DNA from: Ophiothrix spiculata
Taxonomy: Eukaryota; Echinodermata; Ophiuroidea; Amphilepidida; Ophiotrichidae
Direction: 5' to 3' (one strand)
DNA: 27,725 nucleotides
Assembly: GCA_000969725.1 (NCBI GenBank)
Contig: JXSR01S072759.1
The position numbers and the translations under genes were made by a program. Below the pieces are notes generated by a model. It saw only the letters and a program-made list of their open reading frames with translations. It made no database searches and was not told the DNA's origin. Positions 20,356-27,725 of this stretch are shown here, piece after piece (within the stretch, counting starts at the first letter, position 1; the number at the start of each line of letters is the position of its first letter).

Positions 20356-20874
20356 CTGCAAATGAAATATAAACATTTTTTCAACATTTTGATCCAGAAT
20401 GGGCATTAAACATAAAATAAGAACTATGGAAACAGCAAAGGAAACAAGATACAAGTTGTTGATATTAAGAAGAGAACTGTTCCTTGCAACACACTGCCCA
20501 CTATATTTGTTGGATTTAATTTGTGAACGCCTATCAAGAGTCTTGAGTGTACACGCGAACAAAATAACATTGAAAATGTAAGCTTGCTTCAGAGACCACT
20601 GCGTATTTGCTACAGATACGCATGAATTACATCCAACAACAATAGGATGGGTTAGCTCACCATATTACAAGCAATTTAAGTAATTTAAGCAATTACATGC
20701 AGCAGTTTGATCCAATTAACCATTAGCTTATAACCAGCTGAAAACTTACATATTATTATGTGTACCAGAATTTTAATTCAGAAGGGTCAGAATTCCAAGA
20801 CTTGAAATGCTTGCAAGCGGTGCAATTAAGTTTTATACTGTAAGATTGCAACACCTGGGGTGCATGAAATACTG
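20356..20874. other. Intronic sequence
   Basis: Intron between exons 3 and 4; a small hairpin (TGCGTAT...ATACGCA) near 20600-20620 is the only structure seen. Confidence 0.45.
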
Positions 20875-21174
20875 GGGCAAACTACACGAAAGCTCAGAAT
20901 GTACATCCATGTACATCAATGTACATTCCTGGAGTAGAGATTGTGTCTACACGATGACGCGTCACCCAGATGTGGATTCACGCTGCGTATTCAACTGCGC
21001 GTGTGTGTTTGCATCTACGCGTTGTACATACGCGTACTACCAAGTCGCATGTTAACGCGCACGCACACGCAATGTGTAAGGCGCACGGAACTATTTTGTT
21101 GAATGTACATGGATGTACATCTCAGGAATTGATGTACATGGATGTACATTCCGAGCTCTCGTGTAGTTTGCCAC
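20875..21174. mobile_element. 300-bp MITE with GTACAT-rich arms
   Basis: Inverted arms contain GGCAAACTACACGA followed by repeated ATGTACATCCATGTACAT, matching over about 50 bp. ACTG lies directly outside both proposed ends (20871-20874 and 21175-21178), a possible 4-bp duplication. The interior is rich in CpG and alternating CGCA/TGTG sequence. The two plus-strand frames here have no domain and are products of the element. Confidence 0.7.
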
Positions 21175-21178
21175 ACTG

Positions 21179-21809
21179 TCACATTCTTGGATCGTATGCA
21201 TGTAATTATGGTTGCAGAGTCTCAGTCTTCGAGCCTACACTTAATTGTTAAGACTCTGGATCAAAATCAGGTCAGTTTATTTGGAATGGCATAACCATGC
21301 CTGTCCAAGGATGTTTTCCATCAACTTCCTCTTAACACAACATATTTACACAATTTGAAATAAACCATAAGCAATGATTGAATAGATAACTACCATATTT
21401 GCATTATCAAATGGACCAAGCACACAAATCATACAACAAAGAATTAGTTCTTTTTAAAAGCACATCTACACTACTCGTGCATTACCCATGATGCAGTTTG
21501 AAAACTACCAAAATTTAAGGTATTTTGCATCATCAACCAGATAAATACACTGTGCCTGGGTATTTGTAGTAATTAACTGCATGTTAAAAAGTTCCTACCC
21601 ATGATTTCTACATGCCCACAGATTAATTAAATTAAATGTTTTTCTGATCATTTTTGACACCACAATCAAGTCTTATCTATTTGCAGTCAGTATGTATTAA
21701 ATTCATTAACAAGTAACACCTATTTGCAAAGAATAGTTGATTTAAACAAAATTACCTGATTCAATTATTGGGTTCTTTTGAGACTGCATTATGGTAAATG
21801 TGAAAGTAG
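21179..21809. other. Intronic sequence
   Basis: No recognised feature between the two inverted-repeat elements. Confidence 0.45.
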
Positions 21810-22180
21810 TCAATCGAATACACCTCGTTCTCATGTCCCACAATGTACGCTGAAAGTATTGTAAATATGGGTAATCTGCACGATCGACTATTATATTTAC
21901 TTTGTGCAAAGAAGACGTTGCTGCGCACAACAAAGATATGTGGTGGTTCGCGCAGAAAATTTGAAAAAAACAAAACACTATCGAATAGACCACTTGCACA
22001 TGTCCCACAATGCACGCTGAAAGTATTGTAAATACGAGTACGACTATTCTGTGTGATCGACAATATATTTATTCTGTGCGCATGTGACATCACAACATAG
22101 ATACGATCACACAGAATACAAGTTTTGCATTTTGGATACTTTCAGAGAGCATTGTGGGACATACAAAAAGAGTCTATTAC
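21810..22180. mobile_element. Compound MITE with three copies of one terminal sequence
   Basis: ATGTCCCACAATGTACGCTG starts a block of about 35 bp at 21834 that recurs at about 22000 (direct). An inverted, shorter copy lies at about 22130-22161 (AGCATTGTGGGACAT). Related AATAGACC-like sequence sits outside each, so the outer limits are near 21810 and 22180. This is an inverted-repeat element with an extra copy of one end, either nested or internally duplicated. Its right edge is about 37 bp from the donor of exon 3. No reliable target duplication was found. Confidence 0.65.
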
Positions 22181-22216
22181 AAATTTATCCAGATAAGCGT
22201 CTTTAGGGGTTCTTAC

Positions 22217-23400
22217 CTTTACATCCTGTCGTATTCTATCCTCTGCTTCTAATCGTATCGATGATTCCAAATTATCTTTATCCACAGACAAATTGAGCTC
22301 CAAAGATTGCAATTCACGTTGATATTTCTCCTCTTTATCTTCCCTCTCCTTCTTGAATCTCTCCCTCTCCTTTTGCAACTTCTGTTCCCATTCAGATTTC
22401 TCTTTTTTATGTTTTTCATTCAAAGCGTCTTTTTCTTTCTTAAATTTCTCTGTCAGTTCCGCTTTTTCTCTTCGATGTTTCTCAAATGCTTCTAATTTTT
22501 CCTTCTTAGTCCTACTAATAATTTCCACTTTTTCTCTTTGTAACCTTTCAACAAGATCTGACCTTTCGCTGTCATGACCTTGCAATAAGTCAGTCCTTTC
22601 TTGTTCAAAAGCCTGATTCATTTCTTCCTTTTCTCTTTCATGACTTTCAACAAGTTCTTCTCGTTCTTTAGTAAAGCTTTCTTCCATTTCTTCTTTGTGC
22701 TTATCCAAAAGTTCATTAAAATCTTGACGAAGTTGTCCTTTAAGTCCCGCTTCTCCATTTACTAAAATCTGTTCTAGCTCCTGCACTTTAGCGTTATACT
22801 TCTGTAAAAGTTCAGATTTCTCCTTTCCAAAACCACTTTCAAGCTGTCCTTTTTCTTTAATAAAGTCCAACTCTCTTTCCTTCAACCTCATCTCTGCCTC
22901 ATTTTTAGCTTTCAAAAGATCTTTTTCAACATCTGATTTTTCCTTACTTAACAAATTCTCAATGTCTGCCTTCTCAGCAAGAAGTTGCTGTTTAACCTCC
23001 ATGATTTTATTATCAAGATCATGATTATATTCAGCTTCTAATTTATCTCTCAAATTCACTTTTTCCCTCGCAAATTCTTCCTCTCGACTCTGCCTATCAC
23101 GTTCATATTTTTCTTTAGTTTCAGTCCTCTCGGCATTGAATTTTCTCTCAATTTCATCAACAAGTTTAGTTTGCTCATTTGCAAACTCATCTCGTAATTT
23201 TTCTACTTCAAGTTGAGATTCTTCTTTCTTGAGTTCTATTTCATCTTCTAAGCCAGATATTTCTATCTTGTATTTCTCTTCGATGTCTTTGCATTCATGC
23301 TCAAACATAATCCTGGCTTCTTCCAGATCTTTCTTGGCTTCATCAAGTTCTTTTTGGTGGTCTTCTTTTATCTGCTCTATTTCAGCTTCCCACTTGGCTT
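22217..23400 (-). CDS. Exon 3 of coiled-coil scaffold gene: long hendecad coiled coil
   Basis: 1184 nt; it completes a split Lys codon from exon 2 and then encodes 394 codons, ending phase 0. Acceptor TTTATTTTAG, donor AAG|GTAAGA. The peptide starts AKWEAEIEQIKEDHQKEL and ends RIRQDVK. It is almost entirely Glu/Lys/Arg/Leu with no Pro, a continuous helix. An 11-residue pattern of the form E[KR]xxLxxxFxx runs in register through most of the exon, clearest in the second half (EKAELTEKFKK, EKDALNEKHKK, EKSEWEQKLQK). Hendecads give straight or slightly right-handed coiled coils. The EAEIEQIKEDHQ segment vaguely recalls ninein, but coiled coils mislead in such comparisons. Confidence 0.9.
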
Positions 23401-23780
23401 CTAAAATAAATTCAAAAACAGAACAAAAATATGATAATAGCTACAGTGCATTAAAGTTAATATCAATCTGACAACAAAAATGGTTCTGTTCTTTTTATCA
23501 TAGATCTTGTCGGGATGTATATTATATTTCCACTTGTTGAAGTTGGCATAGCCAGTATTACTATGATCTACACCCATCTACTATGATTTGATATAAACAA
23601 AACAAACAAACAAAAAAAGATGGGCAAAATTAACACTTTCTCATTACAAATTCAGCCATTTTCAAACCTTAAATAACCTGATTTATTATGCCAAAACAAA
23701 ATTTCATTAATCTACTTAACTAAAAAACCAAGAACTACAGAGCAAATAACTAGACTGTAGGGCTAGCAGATAAGAATAAA
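23401..23780. other. Intronic sequence
   Basis: Intron between exons 2 and 3, with a (CAAA)-rich simple patch near 23596-23620. Nothing else recognised. Confidence 0.5.
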
Positions 23781-23844
23781 AATTGAAACATATTTAGTTT
23801 GACAAAGCCAGTGAATTATTTGGAATATAAACTCACATAATATT

Positions 23845-24405
23845 TCATCCTACTCGTCGGAGGACTTCATCTGATCCACTTTCCCAGGGAATTTTCCTCT
23901 GAGCAATTTTCTTCCCAGTCGTCAGAAGTGAATCATAGATGTGACTAAGAAAATAGGTGCCCTCCTCCCTGTTCATGGTCTTGTTTCCTCTTTTTCTGAT
24001 CTCCATCGCCTCCCGTATTTCTCTAGATTTCCGGTTATGTTCCTTTCCAAGGATTTTTGGGTTGTCCAAAGATATAACGTGGTTGGCTCGCGCGACGTGA
24101 TCTGATATCGCCGATTTTGTTTGTTCTTTTTCCGATGCCCTCCGTTCCAATCTAGTATATCTTTTCTCATTGGCTTTATTAACTTCAGTTCTATGTTCCG
24201 ATAAGCGTGTACCGAACATGCGTGATGTTTCACCTACATAACCAAGGTCGCAGTTTTTGCAATCTATTTCATAAATACAATTTTCTGTCTTGATCGTGTC
24301 ACGTTTGTCCTTTGGATGAACTAAAGTTTGCCTGAGAGTCTTGTGAGGTTTTATGGCCGTATTTATCCTATGTTTTTTGAAAATCCGTTGTAATAGTTCA
24401 GAGAT
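23845..24405 (-). pseudogene. Penelope GIY-YIG endonuclease region
   Basis: The frame runs from LLQRIFKKHRI through KPHKTLRQTLVHPKDKR to the GIY-YIG core (NCIYEIDCKNCDLGYVGETS), then RMFGTRLSEHR and DHVARANHV, and ends at the stop at 23845. The zinc-like Cys pair and the EHR/DHV segments follow the usual Penelope order. In the element's original gene this would be fused to the reverse transcriptase. Here a stop and a frame change at about 24405-24424 separate them. The last codons overlap the left inverted arm. Confidence 0.85.
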
Positions 24406-24421
24406 TCATAAGGTAATACAA

Positions 24422-25129
24422 TCATGCCTCTACTTTTCTGTTCATTGGTTGATTACTTTGTTGGTTTAACCGAACTTTTGGCTTTGTCCTCCATCTGTGG
24501 TTGAACCTTATTAATGACCCAGTTTGGGTAGTTACAATTCTTAAGAGCCGCACGGATCCGGCTTTCTTCCATGATCTATCATTTTGTTCTGTTAACACTG
24601 CATTCATCCGGTCAAACAATGTCCTGACTTCACCCATCTTCTGGTGGAGGGGATGTTCAGAATTAAAGTTCAGATATTGATATGTATGGGTAGGTTTTCT
24701 GTGTACTAGAAGTTTTATAGAACCATCCGGCTTTCTGACTATGAGAGTATCAAGGAAAGCGATTTGACCGTTATTTTCTGTTTCATGGGTGAATTTGATA
24801 CTATTTGTATTATCAATTGAATTGAGATGCTGAGTTAAGTTTTTCACCTGCCCTTTGTTCACAATTTCCAAAACTTCATCAACATAACGTGGCTTACAAT
24901 CCATGGGGGCCGTGGCAATGGTTTTTTGCTCAAGGAACTCCATGAAGAAGTTAGCAATGATCGGGCTAACTGGGCTGCCCATAGCAGCTCCGAAACGCTG
25001 TCTGTAGAATTCAAAATAGGTGGTAGTAAGAATGAATTCTAGCAGTTCAATTATGTCACAGACTTCCAACTTGGTTCGTTTCTTTAGATCTTTATCATTA
25101 GCTAGTCTTTGTTTCACTACATCTATGAT
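24422..25129 (-). pseudogene. Penelope reverse transcriptase fragment
   Basis: About 235 codons from VVKQRLANDK to NRKVEA. It contains the template-grip motif FGAAMGSPVSPIIANFFMEF and the motif C block CKPRYVDEVLEIV. It also has FLDTLIVRKPDGS and the thumb-side KPTHTYQYLNFNSEHP typical of the Penelope family. The expected catalytic YxDD is YVDE, so the second Asp is lost. The N-terminal part, including the first catalytic Asp motif, is missing. A stop codon at 25130-25132 precedes the frame exactly where the right inverted arm begins. Confidence 0.9.
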
Positions 25130-25524
25130 TTACTTCTGACGACTGGGAAGAAGTCTAAGAAAATCAATCAGACTAAAGTTCCCCAGGAAAGTGGAATAGG
25201 ATGACCAGATCTAACGAAGTCCTCCGACGAGTAGGACAAAATATTATGTGAGTTTATATTCCAAATAATTCACTGGTTTTGTCAAACTAAATATGTTTCA
25301 ATTGATATTCTACAAACCTAATGAATCTATTCAACGATGTTACGAATAAAAATATTGTGTCTTTTAACAATGTAATATCCCGAGGTTTTTTGTTTAACTT
25401 GAAATATGGCTACTTAGGGGAAATATGCCAAATACTAACTCACAAGGATAGAGATGTTTATTTTACTTATGCTTTCTCTCCCCAACAGTTTCAGATCAAC
25501 AAAATAACGTAACAAGTCACTTAC

Positions 25525-25644
25525 TTTCTTCTTCAAGTTTCTTCCTTTCTTCTTCTTCGTTGGATGTTCCATCCCCTCCGGACCTTGCTGGTAGGTGTCT
25601 TCTTGATGAAATGGGGTCAAGCTCTTCCAGCTCAGACTCATTCT
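25525..25644 (-). CDS. Exon 2 of coiled-coil scaffold gene
   Basis: 120 nt, phase 1 at both ends; acceptor TTGATGCAG, donor AAA|GTAAGT. With split codons the peptide is ENESELEELDPIS, SRRHLPARSGGDG, then TSNEEEERKKLEEEK leading into exon 3. It is an acidic linker with a short basic patch, then the start of the long coiled coil. Only this frame is free of stops and joins exon 3 exactly (GAA A|AA GCC). Confidence 0.85.
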
Positions 25645-26160
25645 CTGCATCAATGAGATGTACATATATATAGATAGATAAATTTCATGACTTAAAATAA
25701 TAGTTGTTGTTGAACAGCCACACTGACAGTGAGTAACTGTTATTATATACCACATTAATAAATCTAACAGAGTTGATTGGGTAAAGCACAATCACATGAT
25801 TTCTGATAGCTTTAACCAGATCAATGACAGCCCTAAATAGTACTTTTAAAAGTACTATATAGCACTAAATTGTACTTTTGGAGGTACTATTTAGCACTTT
25901 TGAAAATATATTTAGCACCTACAACATTTACCTTACACGCAAAGCAATTTTTATGCACACAATTATACGTACATCGAAGTTACACGCACAAGCTATTACA
26001 CGCACTTTCCTATGCACACATTCTTTGTAAGCATTGTGTGAGTGCACTGTTAAAACATTTTTTTTTCACTAAATTAGAATTTTTGGCACATAAAAATTAC
26101 ATAAAATCAAAAATTTATTAATGTGGTATTTAAAATATATATACTGACTTTTGCAGATAT
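25645..26160. other. Intronic sequence with a perfect palindrome
   Basis: Intron between exons 1 and 2. It contains the 22-bp perfect palindrome centred at 25847/25848 and nearby repeats of TAGCACTTTTG-like sequence (25860-25916). A CACGCA-rich patch lies near 25935-26010. Confidence 0.5.
25837..25858. repeat. 22-bp perfect palindrome
   Basis: TAGTACTTTTAAAAGTACTA with one further paired A/T on each side. Related GTACTTTTGGAGGTACT sequence lies about 30 bp downstream, suggesting the remains of a small inverted-repeat element. Confidence 0.7.
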
Positions 26161-26283
26161 CTGGATTAAAACTATGGTCCTTCAGTGACTAAAATTTTGC
26201 TTCAGTGACTAAAATTTACTTCAGGGCTGCGCCCCTCAGTAAAATAGCAATTCCGGTCACTTCAGATCCATTGTTTTAACCAG
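26161..26283. mobile_element. Small MITE-like inverted repeat element
   Basis: The left arm CTGGATTAAAACTATGG and the right arm, inverted, CTGGTTAAAACAATGG both run on to GTGAC. Inside, CTTCAGTGACTAAAATTT is tandemly duplicated (26178-26211), followed by a GGGCTGCGCCCC hairpin. AGATAT/AGATCT flank the ends, possibly a decayed 6-bp duplication. No coding capacity. Confidence 0.6.
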
Positions 26284-27079
26284 AGATCTCAATTCATTAT
26301 ACATTTGACAAGAGGTCCATCTAGATGGTTTAATATACACACAAAGCTGAATTTATACTTGACGAAAATGTAAATGCACGAAGCATGTGCACTTTAAGCC
26401 CAACATATGACAAAAGTATAAAACTTAAAGTGAACACAATTAAGTGGAGCACAAATTTAAGACTATCAGCATCAGCACTGACAGATAGCACTGGAGAAAT
26501 AAGTGACAGCAGAGATGGAAGATATACCAATGAACAATTTACTGTTAAAGTTCAGGCATACTTTATATAAGCTACTAAATATTTAATGTAACAAGTCTTT
26601 GGTATTAGATTAATTCCAATGTAATTCCTAATATTAATAGGGGCTTGTGGATGAAAACATTCCTTGGTCATCAAACATTGTTGATACATTTATGTCATGA
26701 CAATTTGATGATTTTCATGACATTGTGATCTTTATTACCATGACTATGTTATTATAAGAAATTGAACTGGAATTAATTCAATGAAGACTTGTTTCACCAA
26801 ATAACTTGTAGCTTATAAAAAAGTATGGATTGGCATTTATTTGAGAAATGTTAAAATGTTAAATTATCTAATATCTTGTTATTTTTAAACAAAAAGAAAA
26901 TGAATGACCAACATCAGTTAAAAGAGTACACAGGTTGAAAAGTTAGTGGTTGAAAGAGTTGCTGAACTAAAGCTTTCACAAGCTAAGTTTCATCAGCTGC
27001 ATTAAGAAATATAGAGCTTTCCAATATAAAATAAACATTATAAAACAGAACATGCATGCAAATAGAATTTGACCATTAC
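26284..27079. other. Intronic sequence
   Basis: Remainder of the intron between exons 1 and 2. Short opposed frames at 26330-26570 lack any domain. Nothing else seen. Confidence 0.5.
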
Positions 27080-27121
27080 CAGATGACGAAAACACATCAG
27101 ATGAGCCGTCGGATAAAGTCC
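27080..27121 (-). CDS. First exon visible of coiled-coil scaffold gene (partial gene)
   Basis: 42 nt encoding TLSDGSSDVFSSS plus split codons, acidic and Ser-rich. The donor TCTG|GTAATG (phase 1) joins exon 2 in frame to give SSSENESELEELD. The acceptor is CATAAAAG. A stop lies five codons upstream in this frame with no ATG between, so this cannot be the initiating exon. The short length and weak pyrimidine tract make it the least certain of the internal exons. Upstream exons were not found in the window. Confidence 0.55.
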
Positions 27122-27639
27122 CTTTTATGAAACGGATTCAAAAGAATAAACTGCTTGTTATCACTGTGACTTGTCAGACATGATTTAAATACTTTGGAAT
27201 TTAGAAATCTGTCACATCTTACACTAATGATTATGGCTCAAGCTCACATCTTTCTAATCTGGACTAATGTGTTGCTCAGATGGGTGAAATGTTCCCTCTT
27301 TTTTTGATATGAAAGAACTAAGATGTAAATCCCCCCCCCTCCCCTGATAGAAATAGTATCCATTTTCAAATAAACTTTTAAAAATTACAATACTTTTTTG
27401 AGCTAATGGTGACTATTTTTAAGGTAAAAAACTACTTTAAAAAGTACTAGTATTTCATATTTATACATAACATTGAAAATGAGCTTTTTGTTGTTGTTGT
27501 TGAAGGGTTCTTTTTTCAAGTTTCTGCCCCTCTTCGTGATGAGTGCAAGCGACTAAAGCACGGCATTCGGAGCTCCGGGAAATTTCGATATTTTTTTTTG
27601 TGTGTGAATCAAGCCGCAATTTTGCTGTTATCGACAACA
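27122..27639. other. Intergenic or intronic region upstream of the plus-strand start
   Basis: Contains a C9 run near 27331, a (GTT)n patch at 27489-27501 and a T-rich run just before the start codon. The last 150 bp are richer in CpG and probably hold the 5' UTR and promoter of the plus-strand gene. No convincing further exon of the minus-strand gene was found. Confidence 0.45.
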
Positions 27640-27725
27640 ATGGCTCCTCCTAGCAATAAAGGGAGTACAAAACGACCGGCATCACCTTCCAAAACCCCCA
27701 AGAAAGGTGGGAAAGCGCTCAAATC
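27640..27725 (+). CDS. Start of a plus-strand gene, N-terminus only
   Basis: The ATG lies in a strong Kozak context (ACAACAATGG). It opens a frame that stays open to the window edge, 28 codons. The peptide starts MAPPSNKGSTKRPASPSKTP and is Lys/Pro/Ser-rich and basic, like disordered nuclear-protein tails. That is too little to identify a family. The frame also remains open for over 100 bases upstream without another ATG. It is divergent to the minus-strand gene or nested in one of its upstream introns. Confidence 0.6.
   Translation, partial: MAPPSNKGSTKRPASPSKTPKKGGKALK

Larger units (their letters stand above)
23781..25303 (-). mobile_element. Degenerate Penelope-like retroelement with inverted terminal arms
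   Basis: The minus strand carries the C-terminal half of a Penelope-type reverse transcriptase followed by a GIY-YIG endonuclease. The two ends are long inverted repeats: about 23781-23941 and about 25119-25303 share AATTGAAACATATTTAGTTT, the ACTCACATAATATTT block, CCTACTCGTCGGAGGACTTC and CTTCCCAGTCGTCAGAAGT. Penelope-like elements are known for terminal repeats in direct or inverted orientation and for 5' truncation, which fits. Stops, frameshifts and an altered catalytic motif show it is inactive. It lies in the intron between exons 2 and 3, in the same orientation as the gene. Confidence 0.85.

Noticed and set aside
22217..25644. Firm assignment of the gene to ninein
   Set aside because: Only a short coiled-coil stretch (EAEIEQIKEDHQ) is reminiscent. 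Coiled coils give misleading matches and the EF-hand N-terminus of ninein is not in the window.

Overview
The window is eukaryotic nuclear DNA: AT-rich, with large introns, GT-AG splice sites, short tRNA-derived SINEs, several small inverted-repeat DNA transposons with clean target-site duplications, and a degenerate Penelope-like retroelement. The repeat mix suggests an invertebrate animal. A marine deuterostome or lophotrochozoan is a reasonable guess, but nothing in the sequence fixes the phylum.

Almost the whole window (about 27.1 kb down to 3.2 kb) is one multi-exon gene on the minus strand. I reconstructed 15 exons (27080-27121, 25525-25644, 22217-23400, 20242-20355, 19508-19840, 18099-18593, 16822-17007, 15936-16163, 13130-15268, 11568-11651, 10504-10791, 8923-9630, 6743-6823, 4556-4690, 3244-3381). 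Together they give about 6.3 kb of coding sequence, roughly 2,090 codons, with no frame conflict at any junction. Every junction from the third exon onward is phase 0. Neither the 5' end nor a certain 3' end is in the window.

The product is a very large coiled-coil scaffold. An N-terminal acidic linker leads into about 390 residues of almost uninterrupted 11-residue (hendecad) coiled coil. Then come several small exons that each carry Gln-Thr motifs and end in a similar short coiled-coil sequence. A giant 713-codon exon ends in about 20 consecutive 11/12-residue units, each with a fixed Gln (xQT, SQW). A low-complexity Ser/Pro-rich C-terminal region follows. The xQT motifs resemble docking sites of the dynein light chain LC8 (DYNLL), so the protein looks like a polyvalent LC8 scaffold, possibly centrosomal, ciliary or dynein-linked. 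A distant relation to ninein is possible but unproven.

The introns hold the repeats: a MITE family with 8-bp target duplications present twice (35-398 and 9891-10231), a second family with a telomere-like TTAGGG interior present twice (2653-2828 and 12798-12956), single inverted-repeat elements at 716-1646, 5511-5634, 7150-7547, 11932-12167, 20875-21174, about 21810-22180 and 26161-26283, SINE heads near 1.9 and 3.9 kb, and the Penelope-like element at 23781-25303 with inverted terminal arms. At the right edge a plus-strand gene begins with a good Kozak ATG at 27640 and runs out of the window.
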